Positions 26,833 through 39,065 of a stretch of 64,000 nt of DNA are shown here, piece by piece (positions within the stretch are counted from its first letter, which is position 1; the number at the start of each line of letters is the position of its first letter). Both the position numbers and the translations under genes were made by a program. The notes beneath the pieces are model-generated. The model had not been told where the DNA came from and ran no database searches. It saw only the letters and a list, made by a program, of their open reading frames with translations. This DNA is from Escarpia spicata (taxonomy: Eukaryota; Annelida; Polychaeta; Sabellida; Siboglinidae), in NCBI GenBank assembly GCA_963995525.1, contig OZ023205.1:57054043-57118042 (forward strand). The letters are read 5' to 3'.

Positions 26833-27380
26833 ACTTAGACTTAGCGGCTCCCGCGGTTAGAGACGCATGAGGCTGTCAAAGCACGCCAACCAGATATGTC
26901 GCTTGCTAGTATTCTGACGTCGCTCCAGCTTTTGTTGACCAGCTGTGGGTCGCGGTCAGTTGTTTGGCGCCAGTTCATTATTGGTCGTCCCCTCTTTCTC
27001 TGGCCAGTTGGTATCCACCATAGCGCCTGTTGGGCAGGTCTAGTAGGTGGGAGCCTTGTGACATGGCCGAGCCTGCTATTTCATCTTCTGCAGATAGTAG
27101 ATGATGCCAGAGGTTGTCCTAACCGTATCCGGACATCTATGTTCGTCGCATGGTCGCTGCAGTGTATGCCCAAGATCTTTCGCATTTAGTGTCGAATGCA
27201 TCAATTTTGTTTTCTTGGCTTGTTTTTAGTTGCTATGTTTCACATCCGTTTAGGAGGGTTGGTATAACGTTTGAGTTATAAAAGCAGAGTTTAGATCTCA
27301 AGGAAAATTTATTGTTGTCCCAAATTTTCCTCAGACTGCTTTCTCAACTCTGCAGTTTAGTTCATGGTCGATGATTCCTT
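26833..27380. repeat. Right copy of the 548-bp exact duplication flanking the gap
   Basis: Begins exactly at the first base after the N run and is continuous with the rest of the RTE element to its right. It is best read as unmerged overlap between two contig ends. Confidence 0.93.
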
Positions 27381-28650
27381 GGTTGTTTATGAAGCTGCAT
27401 ATGTAGGTGAAGTTTGTTTACTGTTTCTAATTTTGTCTGGTTGATCCAAACATATGTGGGTGGTTGATGCTCCCCTAACAGCATGTTGTTGTTTGTTTTT
27501 TCTTCTCTGTTGACATGTCCCAAGCCATCAGCGTACCTGCTGACTGATTCCACGAGACGTTGTAGGCCCTGGGTGGTGTCTGAGAGGACAGCAGTGTCAT
27601 CAGCAAAGTCCAGGTCTGATACACGCTCCACCTTAACCCACACAGTCCCTTCATTGTCTGTAGTTGCTAGCCACATGACCCAGTCGATGGCCACGACAAA
27701 GAGAAAGGGGGAAAAGAATGCAGTCTTGTCTGACACCAGTCATCACATGGAACCAGTCGCTTTAACCATCTTCTGTTTTTACACATCTCGAGTTTTCATA
27801 TATCTTTTCTATTGCGGATACAATCTTTTGTGGGATTCCATACGTGGTTAATATTTTCCACATGGCGGGTATGTGGATGCTGTCAAACGCTTTGGTGAAG
27901 TCCATGAAACTGATTGCGAGTGATAACAGGTACTCTAGACATTTCTCAATGATGCGTCTAAGTGTGAATATCTGCTCAGCACAAGAGCGTTTTGGCCTAA
28001 AGTCTGCTTGTTCCTCACGCAGTTCGCCCTCTGCCACATCTCGTATTCGGTTCAGTATCATCTGGCAGTACACTTTCCCTGGTATTGACACCTCTACAGT
28101 TGTCACATTCAGTTAGGCTTCCTTTCTTTGGGATACAGGCAACGGCACCATGTTTCCAGTCTTCAGGAACGATGCCCGAATCCCAGATCTGGTTGCATAA
28201 TCCGCACATCCATTGTACAATTGTTTCACCACCCGCTTTGAACATTTCAGTTGTAATTCCGTCCATGTCAGGTGACTTATTAGTTTTGAGAGTCGCAATG
28301 GTCTTCCTCACTTCGTCCTCCGAGAACTCCTCTGTGTTTATTGGGAGCACGGTCTGAGGGTTGCCAGTCTGTGCTGGTGTGTCAGGTGCAGGTCTATTGA
28401 GAATCTCTCTAAAGCGTTCTGCCCATCTCTCTAGTTTGTCCTCTCCTTTCGATAGTAGAGATCCATATTTTGTTGTCATTGGTCCAGACCTTGCCTTTAT
28501 GCTGCCAGTGATTTTCCTGACAATGCGGTAGACCTGTCTCATGTTATTTCGGGAAGCTGCGTTGTCTGTCTCATGTGCCTGTCTGTCAAACCATTCGCGT
28601 TTGTCCTTTTGTTCACTGCGCTTCACTTCTGTCTTCTTACTATAGGCCCG

Positions 28651-29990
28651 CTAGGAAATTGTGCTGTTGGCCTCATTTTGTCGTTTATGTTGCAGGGGTT
28701 TCCTTTCCGCAATCAGTCCCCAAGTGTGATCACTGATCCAAGACTCCTTAAGAGATTTCTGGAATATGCATTATTAGCGCAAACCATCTTAGAAGCAACA
28801 TCTACTTCTGGTATGGTCGTATCAGGGAGTAAGTACCAATTTCTGGCGCGGGACCATTTTCGACCCGTTACACCGGAATCCGTTTCTCGGTGCACAGTTT
28901 GACTCGTTGAGGTTCTACCAATCCAACTTGTAGCAATAAAAGCGCTTAAGTACAAGAACAGCTCAGTCTCTCACTCACTCACACACACCCCTAGTCATCC
29001 CACACCCATTTACCCACTCATCCACCCACCCACCCGTCCATCCATTCTTTCACCCACCTACACCCGCTATAATACTAAACCCCTCAACGTATCCAGCCTT
29101 CTAATTCTTATTAAGTTACACATTTACGCATCTTTGGCACGCGTAACTGTTAGCTTCTGCAAAACAACATAGTCAGCGCGCCAGTCCGTGACGCCCGGGC
29201 AGTCGGTGCAGGATCATCATCGCACGCATCCTACGCGTCTCGCACGTCTCATATTCCAAAGCCTTTCTTTCGCCATTCTCTAGTTATAATTACTGCTTTG
29301 AAAAATAAACGTCTTCTTATTTTAAGGTTCGATTTCCCTTCTGAACAGTAAATCGTTTAACTGTTTTATCGCAGTTCATTTCGTAGGTGGTGGACGAATA
29401 TAAGAAATCGGTTGGTGGGTTGAGAGTACTTCGTTACAACTATAAACCGTAAGATAACTGTGTGTGTTCGCAAAAGTGGCGAAATTAATCATATCATTGA
29501 TATCGTTCATACGTTTAGCATTGTGATTTGTTCTAAATTTCCAATAACATTTTTTGACCATTGACTGAATGTAAGACATTAGAGACGGATTTAAAATCAG
29601 AATCCTACATCCTACATGAAACCACGCATTCGTCGTAAACAACCGCCACGTGTATCAGACAATGTAATGACAAGTAAACAGACACGCACAAACGATATAA
29701 TAGGGTCTATATGTGGAAATTGGTAATTCTATCCCATTGTTCTTTTTGACTATCTCAGTGTTGCTTTCTTCAGTGTCATATTCCAAAAAAATATTTATGG
29801 TATTATTTCGGCTGTCGCTCTGTCAGTATAGCGGCTCATATATTCGTTCTGGATGGTGAATAGCACACGCCCACTTCGTATTCTGTTGACATCGAGCACC
29901 AGGCAATAAAATTCAACAACATCGGTCCCTGGCAAAACACCCGGCATCGTTACTCACTGACAGACTGACTGACTGTCTGATTCACTCAAT
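28651..29990. other. Intron 1, unique sequence with CCAC-rich patch
   Basis: No exon or element recognised. 28965-29060 is a degenerate CACTCA/CCACCCAC repeat. Confidence 0.5.
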
Positions 29991-30906
29991 CACTTACTCA
30001 CTCACACACTCACACACTCACACACTCACACACTCACACACTCACTCACTCACTCACTCACTCACTCACTCACTCACTCACTCACTCACTCACTCACTCA
30101 CTCACTCACTCACTCACTCACTCACTCACTCACTCACTCACTCACTCACTCACTCACTCACTCACTCACTCACTCACTCACTCACTCACTCACTCACTCA
30201 CTCACTCACTCACTCACTCACTCACTCACTCACTCACTCACTCACTCACTCACTCACTCACTCACTCACTCACTCACTCACTCACTCACTCACTCACTCA
30301 CTCACTCACTCACTCACTCACTCACTCACTCACTCACTCACTCACTCACTCACTCACTCACTCACTCACTCACTCACTCACTCACTCACTCACTCACTCA
30401 CTCACTCACTCACTCACTCACTCACTCACTCACTCACTCACTCACTCACTCACTCACTCACTCACTCACTCACTCACTCACTCACTCACTCACTCACTCA
30501 CTCACTCACTCACTCACTCACTCACTCACTCACTCACTCACTCACTCACTCACTCACTCACTCACTCACTCACTCACTCACTCACTCACTCACTCACTCA
30601 CTCACTCACTCACTCACTCACTCACTCACTCACTCACTCACTCACTCACTCACTCACTCACTCACTCACTCACTCACTCACTCACTCACTCACTCACTCA
30701 CTCACTCACTCACTCACTCACTCACTCACTCACTCACTCACTCACTCACTCACTCACTCACTCACTCACTCACTCACTCACTCACTCACTCACTCACTCA
30801 CTCACTCACTCACTCACTCACTCACTCACTCACTCACTCACTCACTCACTCACTCACTCACTCACTCACTCACTCACTCACTCACTCACTCACTCACTCA
30901 CTCACT
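29991..30906. repeat. (ACTC)n tetranucleotide array, about 0.9 kb
   Basis: It starts with ACTCAC-type units and becomes a perfect ACTC array for over 850 bases before ending at CTTACTCATCATTAATTCAC. The same junction sequence in inverted orientation borders the GTGA array at 52845. Confidence 0.99.
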
Positions 30907-31439
30907 TACTCATCATTAATTCACTCACTCACTCATTCATTCACTCATGCGCTCACCCACACACTTTTTCTTCCTCGCTCCCTGCCTCCCAGCCTCCTTC
31001 CCTCCCCCTCCTCCTCTCTATCTATCTCCATCTCCCATCTCTCCCTCTCTCGCTCTCATCCTCTCTCTGTGCAACTCCCTCTCTCTCTCTCACCCTCCCT
31101 CCCCCCTCCCACTCTCTTCCTCTCTACCTCCCTCTCTCCCTCTCTCTCTCCCCCTCTCTCTCTCCCTTTCTCTCTCCCCTTCTCTCTCCCTTTCTCTCTC
31201 CCTTTCTCTCTCCCTTTCTCTCTCCCTCTCTCCCTCTCCCCTCTTCCCCTCTCTCTCTCCCTCTCTCTCTCCCTCTCTCCCTCTCTCCCTCTCCCCCTCT
31301 CCCTCTCTGTCTTCCTCTCTCCCCTCTCTCTCTCTCTCTCTCTCTCCGTCCAAACCCCCTCGCTCTCTCTCGCTTCCAACTCCATCTCTCTCTCCCCCCT
31401 CTCTCTCCCTCCCTCTCTCTCTCTCTCTCTCCCCCCCCC

Positions 31440-31514
<75 letters not shown>

Positions 31515-31515
31515 T
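30907..31515. repeat. CT-rich composite block (copy A)
   Basis: A semi-unique segment (ATGCGCTCACCCACACACTT, CTCGCTCCCTGCCTCCCAGC, GTGCAACTCCCTC) leads into CTCTCC/CTCTCTC repeats, with GTCCAAACCCCCTCGCTC and GCTTCCAACTCCATC inside. All of these recur inverted at 52140-52845. Confidence 0.93.
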
Positions 31516-31855
31516 GCTCGTCCTCACTCGTACTCACTGAATGATGACATTTCTAGTCTGTCAGAGAATAATAGAATAATAGATTAATGGAACATTGATT
31601 GATTGTATAAATGCTTGTACTTTCAATGTGTTTAATGACACAGTTTGTGTAACAAATTCGGACGACAGATGTGAAGACTAGTTAGTAGTTAGTAGTTACT
31701 AGTAGTTACTAAATAGCTAAATTAGAAACAAACCAGCGATTTTTGTATCCACATTACATCTGGAGCTTGTTTTAGGTATTGTTGCATTTACGTCATGCAA
31801 AAACTGACAATGGGCCTAGGTACCTTTACACAGTTGACGAGCCGTCTTACAAACC
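31516..31855. other. Intron 1, unique sequence
   Basis: Contains AGTTAGTAGTTACTAGTAG-type short repeats near 31680; nothing else. Confidence 0.45.
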
Positions 31856-32340
31856 CAACATTTCTACAGTTGGTGGGAACTTTCCACAGTTTGGCGGGCG
31901 CATAGACGCATCCTTTCCACAGTTGATGGGCGTTGGTACAAACCCAACCTTTCCACAATTGATGGGAGGTAGTACAAACCAAACCTTTCCATAGTTGATG
32001 GGCTGTAGTACAAATTCAACATGTCCGTTGTTGATGGGCGGTAGTACAAACCCAACCTTTCCAGAGAAGATGGACGGTAGTACAAACCCAACCTTTCCAC
32101 AGTTGATGGACAGTAGTACAAAACAAACCTTTCCATAGTTGATGGGCTGTAGTACAAATTCAACATGTCCGTTGTTGATGGGCGGTAGTACAAAACAAAC
32201 CTTTCCATAGTTGATGGGCGGTAGTACAAACCCAAACTTTCCATAGTTTATGGGCGGTAGTACAAACCGAACCTTTCCACAGTTGAACGGAGGTCATATA
32301 AAGCCAATATTTCCACAGTTGATCGGCCGTTGTACACACT
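31856..32340. repeat. 36-bp minisatellite
   Basis: About 13 units of 36 bases on the pattern TTTCCACAGTTGATGGGCGG plus TAGTACAAACCCAACC, with a recurrent variant unit (TGTCCGTTGTTGATGGGCGG). A three-unit block recurs, showing higher-order duplication. The unit is twelve codons, so long minus-strand frames are artefacts. Confidence 0.95.
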
Positions 32341-33589
32341 TAAACGGAGGGCCGTCAAATAATTGATATGGAGATACAATGTCGAAAAAATACTGCTCAT
32401 GTTTTTTACGGTAGCTATATTCCAGCTGTTTCTTGGGGCTTAGGGTGTCTTTCCGGATTTTGCGCGTAGCATCACATATATAGCGTCCTAGCTTAGGTTA
32501 AGGTTAATTTTATATATATCCCAAAGTACACTGTAAAAACAGTAACATATTCACAATGAAAAACTGCATCATTTCAACTAAATATTTGTCCAAATTTAAA
32601 CAAATTATCCGCATTTAGGCAGAACAAAAGAGCAATACTATTCACCGTGTGTTTTTATCAATCGCACCTTCGTCGTAACTCGTTTATCTCGACTCGGAGG
32701 GATCATTATTTTCACATTGGTAGGCATTATAATATAACGCCCATCTTTTGTGAATGATAGAGTGCTGACGATTTGTCTTGATATCCTGCTGAGGTGTGAT
32801 AGCGGACGAACCACTGCCTGCATAGCAAAGAAGGTAGGCTAATTTGTTATATTTATCGCCCGCTGCTGTTGTCAGATATACGTGTTGTATGTATGAACGT
32901 CTCACAGCCGCATTTTTTCCCCCTATAGTCCATCTATGTTGCCCGAGGTTATCTACGCATATTCGAGTCCGTTGGTAGCTGATTACCGTTATCTCTGAAG
33001 CGTAACCGCGAAAATTGGATGTACATAATTTTTACTTGTTCGATGTCGGCTTGTCAGATGGTATGCGGCATGTAGGCAGACGTTGACCATTTGTATGCTG
33101 ACCGGATGCGGGGATAATTAATCACATGAGACCGATGACACTGGTCAGGGGGCGGACGTAGGTGTTGACTTCGTGAATAGTCGTCGCCAGAATGGGCGTG
33201 ACCGTCCGGGTCGATGTAGGCGTGAATGCGGGATGGGCGTGGCTTGAGGGCGTGGCTTCGATTACTCGTCCCGTTATGGAATCAAAAGCGAATTACGCAC
33301 GCACACACATTCAAGTTGTATTTGTCATATATTCTCCTTAGCACCCTATGCGGGCCAGGGTGGCAAACACATTTATATGTCACTTCATCATTGCGCCATT
33401 CCGTCGTGTCGACTTGCCGCGATCAGTGCGACCGTCATTGCACATATTACTGCAACGGGAATTAGTTGTATAACCCGCGCATGGTGAAGTTTGTAAGTCT
33501 GCTTGTACAACTGCCTCCAACGACAAACCTATTGACACTTCGAGTTATTTGTTGCGTACAAGGATTGTTCGATGCGTGTGGCAGTCGAT
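32341..33589. other. Intron 1, unique sequence
   Basis: No exon or transposon recognised. Three GC-box-like GGGCGTG motifs lie at 33190-33252, a little ahead of the GC-rich block at 33590. Confidence 0.45.
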
Positions 33590-33916
33590 CTGTTGACTTT
33601 GTCAGTTCACACCTGATAACGCCGCCGAGGTTCCCATCCCGGCTGCCTACGGCGCCGTGGATATGAGCGCCATCCCTCGGCCCGAGTGTTACCTTTGACA
33701 CGCTGTCACGTCGCCTGCCAGCCGCCGCGGACCGCGAGGACAAGACAAAGCGACTATCAGCGACCACCAGCGACGGACGTCGCACGCTAACACACGCCAT
33801 TTATCAACGTGCGCGCTCCCGAGACCTGCATGTTATGCTGTTTACCTGAGAACCGGATCAGAAGTGGACAGCGGGAAAACGGACGGTGCGAATATTGTGG
33901 TACTGTCGCTCTTTCG
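33590..33916 (+). other. GC-rich block ending in a strong donor: possible alternative first exon
   Basis: CpG-dense sequence unlike its surroundings, ending CTTTCG followed by GTAAGT. The first ATG of one frame (33830; in-frame TAA at 33788) gives 29 codons, starting MLCCLPENRIRSG, that stay open to the donor in phase 0. That is the phase exon 2 at 50981 accepts. There is no signal peptide. It could equally be a non-coding exon or chance. Confidence 0.3.
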
Positions 33917-35577
33917 GTAAGTGTGCTACGATGATTCTTCGCCAACCTTCGCTGTCGAATGCCATACGACCAGCGGCGGGCAACATGTATCCTGTAATAT
34001 CTGATATGCCTTCAAATTATAACTCGCGGGTCGGTCGTTTGCGCTTCTGGATCTTCTCGTGTGTACGTCGTCACGTGTGTTATGCGTGTACGCGTGCGCG
34101 CGTCGGTTGATTGTCACACGCTGTCTGATATACGAGTGTGGCTCGTTGACCGAAGAACAGTGTCCCGTGCATGGTATTTAGTCTCATTTAGCGGTTCGTC
34201 GTTGGGAGTGGACGTTCACTTCCGCCACCACATTGGACGAGTGCAAATAGCGCATTTTACTGTTTGAAGGTGAGAAGCTTTTCGTAGTCAAATTCCAGTC
34301 TGCGAATGTTCTTACATATCTACTCAGGGCTATACTTGTAAACACGTCTAGCGCATTGCGTTATAGCATAAACTATGTCGAATGTAAGGTACTTTTTAAC
34401 TTATACGTTTCCAATAAGATGAGGTGGTTAAGGAAATGTAACGTTGTTGAACTGCGTGGCTAGTGCGCAAAAAATAGATGACGATGGTGTTTGTTTTAAC
34501 TACGAGAGCGTCTGGCGAAGATCATACCTGGCGGAGATCATTGTATATCCTTACTGTGTGTATGTGTGTGTGTGTGTGTGTTTGTGTGTGTGTGTACGTG
34601 CGTGCGTGCGTGTATGTGTGTGTGTGTGTACGTGCGTGCGTACGTGTGTGTGAATGCGTGCGTGTCTGCGTGCGTGCGAGAGTATGTACGTTGGTACGTG
34701 TGCGCCTGCAATTTATAAATATGTTTTTCTTTCTCACTGCCCCACTCCTGGATGTATCATCAATAATCGTGCCGACGTTGTTGTGCTGACGTCATAGGTA
34801 AACAAATTATCATACAGTTATACTTTCGCACGTTTAGTAGGTATGTAACGTACGCTTCATACAGGTATCCTTTTGAATTGTATTATCGCAGCTAAGTACC
34901 CGAGAAACATGTCGATGCCGCCGTGATCTGTTAAGATAGAGCAAGGCTTAAATTATTGCCAACACGACGGCGTTAATAAGCTAAGTTATGGAACATAAGG
35001 TCCGACATATTTATAATTCAGGCGAACTGAGAGAGTAGAATGCTTATTTGTATTTGGATGGCAGCTTGTGTATTCTATGTAAGATGACATTTCTAGACCA
35101 TCGTCTTGCACAATTTCCCGTAATATAACAGACTGCTGTTGAAGACGCTTCACTCCCTTGGCCGAGTTACGAACTCCTCTGGTGCATACGTCTCATGACA
35201 AAAGGGCGAAAAGCGTGCTTTAAAGCAGCCTTTACTCAGACAAATCATCCGTATTTCGTCTACTAACAGTCTTGATTGTTGGAACCAGATGAGCGCGCCC
35301 CACTCTAAAAAGCAATTCAAGGAATTTGCGGTTAGCCCCGCCTGTCGCCGCTATAGCTGGTGTCTACTATTTGAATGTCTCGTATGCAACTGACCTATCT
35401 ATCACGTGACAAGTTGCTTCGCAAAACTTCCGCCAAGCCAACAAATGGATATCGAACACGTGGTGCGTTCGTGCCCGTGCATTCCGTCGTGTATTTGTTG
35501 AAATATCGGCTTCAGAAGAATATCTTTATGACAAAAACATAAGACAAAGTGATAAATGAATGAGGTCATGTTTTATC
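33917..35577. other. Intron 1, unique sequence with a short TG array
   Basis: (TG)n/(TGCG)n imperfect array at 34556-34680; otherwise nothing recognised. An AAGGTGAG donor-like word occurs at 34268. Confidence 0.45.
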
Positions 35578-35839
35578 TATGAGATGACATGGCGCAATAG
35601 TAATTTAATTCACACACACAACTGTTATCAGCACTGTTGGCAAAGGCAAAGTTTGAGGTCACGCGCCAAATTTTGATTGTGACGTAGGCAAACCTCAGTT
35701 GATGGATCCAGTACAACGCGGTTTGCCTACGTCACAATCAAGTTATTCTCGGACCTCCATAAAGGTTGATCTTTGCCAACAATCTTGATAACGGTTATAT
35801 TATGTGAATTACATTAGGACTGCTGCATGCCATCTCATA
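35578..35839. mobile_element. Fold-back element, 262 bp
   Basis: Inverted arms run from TATGAGATG at the left to CATCTCATA at the right. Internal paired blocks include TAATTTAATTCAC / GTGAATTACATTA, GTTGGCAAAG / CTTTGCCAAC and the best stem TTGATTGTGACGTAGGCAAAC at 35672 with its complement at 35721. There is no coding sequence. It is a decayed MITE by structure. Confidence 0.7.
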
Positions 35840-38800
35840 AATCAAACATTCCTGTATACACGTGTCACTTGTTAAATGTTGCCTTACGTTTCTGTCAAGA
35901 AGAACAACGTTTGGATTCAAAATTTCAACAAAATATAAGGCGGAATATACTAACGCGCCAAGTGTTCGGCATCCTTTTTTGAAGGCTTGACGGGAATTTT
36001 GCTAGGCAACAGGTCACGTGATGGATAGGTCCATTCGAACGTTTCGGGGGCAAAACATTCAAATAACGAGCAATGCTTCTGGCTTACGCGTTAGCGGGAC
36101 ATATACGTTCAATAAGTATATATTTTTGTGTTTAATACACGACGAACAAAGTCCGTTTAAGAACACAGGAACAAAGCCAGCGAGTCTGCTTAGGTCACGC
36201 GTTTATGGAAAACCGATAGGGAGTAACGCAAGATTTCTAAGAGTACAATGTAATATCCAGTTCAATAATCCTATCTGTTTTCTTTACTGTACAACGTCGG
36301 TGTTACGTAATCAATCATTCGGAGATTCTATGTACAATTTGCTACGCCGATGTGCAAAGACACGAGATTCAATACAAGATGATTGATTATACCGTCGGAA
36401 ATACATAATTTAAATTGAGTAAGTGATGTGGTATGATATATCAATGGCGTAAGGCCGATCTGCATAGTTGTGGTATACTATAAATAATGGCGATCGACAC
36501 ATACAATAGACAGAACAGATCGGACGCACGGAAGGTGACGGAATTGGGTCAAGCGTGGACGGATGATCAAAGCAATGGTCTGCCGCTTCGGCGAAATAGC
36601 AGACCGTAGCTGCGAAACCGTGGTCGGATAGCTTCAGGCATATGTCCTGTTTGGTACGGCTGTCGTCGCCGAGTGTCGTTTTCTGTGTGTACGTGTATGC
36701 TCTTGAGAGGACAACGTGGGATAAAGTAAGAACGTATCAGTCTAATAATAATACGTAGTTTGCGTTGCAGATGAAAATGATGTACTTTTGTGGTGTAGCG
36801 TGCATGAGCACGTGCGCTTGTGTGCGAATATGCGTACGTGAGTGCATTTGAGAGTGTTTGTGTGTGTGATTGTGGAGCACTGTAGCGCAGTGGCTCAATC
36901 GAGAGTACCCGGTTTCGAATCCTATGCTGTCGTTCCCTATAGGTTCGAAACGGGCAAGTTCGTTCACTCTACATTGTTCCAGTTCACTCAGCTGTAAGAG
37001 TACCTGGCTATAGCCAGTGTTGGATATTTGTTTACAAATAGTCTTCGCGAATTAATTGCAGCGTGACTCAATTCTTCCACTGGTTGGCGAGATGGTGTTC
37101 GATTGAACAGTTCTGTCATGTAGTAACGTGTAAAGCACTCCGAGCAGTCCCAGGGACTGAATACCTCGCTGCGCGTGTGTACGTTCTTGTTGCTGTGTTT
37201 GTGCTGGAAGCAATGGTGCACCTACGGACACTGATGGATTAAGTGCTCTCTGGTCGTTTCAGCCAAATGTTGTTTACTGTGTGTTTCATCGGATCAACTG
37301 ACGATAATTAACGGGGACAGCATTAAATAGCGACGAAATAGGTTAGCTAATGCGACGGTAATTTGTTGCTGTCATCATTACTTAACTGAACATGTGTCAA
37401 CACAATTACCTCAAACGAAACGTCGTTAGCCGCGGAGATTCGATAGTTCCAGTCCAAAATCTGCTCGCAAATGAATAGCGCCATCACTGGTAATGCTACC
37501 AAGCCTTAGGCTGCATAACTTGCGTGTGTGTAGAACACAGAGAAAGCAGTGATGGAAATACTGGTCTTAGATACTGGTCTTAGTTGTTTAATGACTGTCG
37601 ATAAGATATAAAGATAAGTTCTAATGTGAATAGTTCCACAGTTGCACGTCAACACCTGTACATTCTAATGCTGATTGAATTATGTCAAACCAAATTAAAC
37701 CCGAATTTAAACCTAAGATGCAACCAAAATTACGTATGTGCCACCGGCAGCTTGGATACAATTTTTTACAATTGTAATTACAAAAAGCATACATAAAATA
37801 TATCAGTAATAATGTAAAATGTACATGTAAATTGTAGTAATTACTAATATCAGTAGGGCTACTGTATTCGGCCTGTAAAGAAACATTCAAGAATAATTCA
37901 TAAACGTGAATAAACTGCGTACATTCCATAGTCTACGATCATCAAATACTTGACACAGCTTTGATTACAGGCCCATCTATAAATGTGTCCACACGTCCTT
38001 AGTGAAGCCCCTAAGACTATTTGTGCATTCCTACTTGACACAAAGCTTAGCGTGTTTGTGTCGAATTTAGCCATTTAAAGTATTCATGTTTTCGTCTACG
38101 CTATACATTAAAAAAACAGCGTGTAATTGATGAGGTTTGATGCCTTTTGAGACACTTATTTATGCGTGTGCATAAAAAGAGGCTAAGTTCGAGAGAGTGG
38201 CAACTCCTTGCTGTTTTTGTGTGGTTGTTGGGTCACCACGGGCGTTGTCCACGCCTCGTGTGTCGATGCAGTTGTACGCCCGTCCACAACCATGACGGGG
38301 ACGTAATTATCATGCACACATTACAAACAAGTTTTAGCTACGTTAGGTAGGATCCCATCAATCTAAATGTAGACCTACAGGACAGAAGAGCTGGGTTCTT
38401 GTGCTGACACTGGTATGGTTGACTGGCAATTGCGCTCCAATCCGTGTAATTGTTTGCATTTGTTAGCCGGTCTGTTATATGGTATCCTATTCCGATCGAT
38501 TATTACCATCTACCAGTCGAACCTCGTTTTACGGTCACCTCGCAATTAATGATAGTTTCAACCACCGTAGGATTTGTCCCACATTATTTATGTAACAGAA
38601 GAGTTTAGGAAATATAGTCTTGCTAATACGGTCACCTTGTCATTTGGGTCACTTTTGTTCAGACCCAAGGGTTATATTAATAGTGAGGTTTCACTGTACT
38701 GTATATCTAAGCGTAACACAAAAATCGTCAAGGTTTTGTCAGGAATTTGTCTAGCAACAACATAATTTTGTCTTTGACTACTACAAGTATGTCATTCGAT

Positions 38801-38850
38801 TTTATACTTATATCATGATTGCAAAAATTGAAGAAATCCGTAATTAAGAT
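35840..38850. other. Intron 1, 3 kb of unique sequence
   Basis: No exon or large element recognised. The 122-residue frame at 36018-36386 has no family resemblance and no splice context. A SINE head lies at 36875-36960. Confidence 0.5.
36875..36960 (+). repeat. tRNA-headed SINE fragment
   Basis: TGTAGCGCAGTGGCTCAATC resembles an A-box region, and CCCGGTTTCGAATCC is a B-box, about 35 bases apart. The anticodon arm is shortened. Confidence 0.5.
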
Positions 38851-38995
38851 GGTATTCAGCTGCCCTGTTGGTGCAAATCAAAATAGACTTCCATCGTTTT
38901 GACTATTCAGCAGTGATGTAGCATACCATCACTGCTGAATTTGTTAACACAGTGGAAGTCTATTTTGATTTGCACCAACAGGGCCTCTGAATACC
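38851..38995. repeat. 145-bp near-perfect palindrome (long hairpin)
   Basis: The arms pair GGTATTCAG at 38851 with CTGAATACC at 38987, CCCTGTTGGTGCAAATCAAA and its 11 following bases with their perfect complement at 38953-38983, and inner ATTCAGCAGTGATG with CATCACTGCTGAAT around a short loop at 38919-38926. The stem is almost mismatch-free apart from one asymmetric bulge. Confidence 0.92.
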
Positions 38996-39065
38996 CTGTG
39001 TCAGTTTGACTCTTCAGGGCAGTATACTCTGTTGGTTTGGCTACATTCACCAGAGGTCGTTAGTC

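Larger units (their letters stand above)
26077..28650 (-). mobile_element. RTE-type LINE, 5'-truncated, disrupted by an assembly gap
   Basis: Minus-strand remnants in three frames. At 28626-28120: EQKDKREWFDRQAHE, RPAPDTPAQ, NKSPDMDGITTEMFKAGGE and WDSGIVPEDWKHG.V.CIPKKG. At 28106-27762: LREEQADFRPKRSCAEQIFTLR and FMDFTKAFDSIH. At 27736-27360: SPFLFVVAIDWVM and VSDLDFADDTAVLS. These are the palm motifs in the wording of RTE (BovB-like) elements. The typical RTE C-terminus (tail of IWDNNKFSLRSKLCFYNSNV type) follows to 26085, ending next to TAAGTAAGT. Stops and frameshifts make it dead. The part 26085-27380 contains a 200-N gap with the same 548 bases on both sides. Confidence 0.9.

Noticed and set aside
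36018..36386. 122-residue open frame
   Set aside because: No recognisable motif, no upstream promoter signal, no consistent splice sites; expected by chance in 64 kb.
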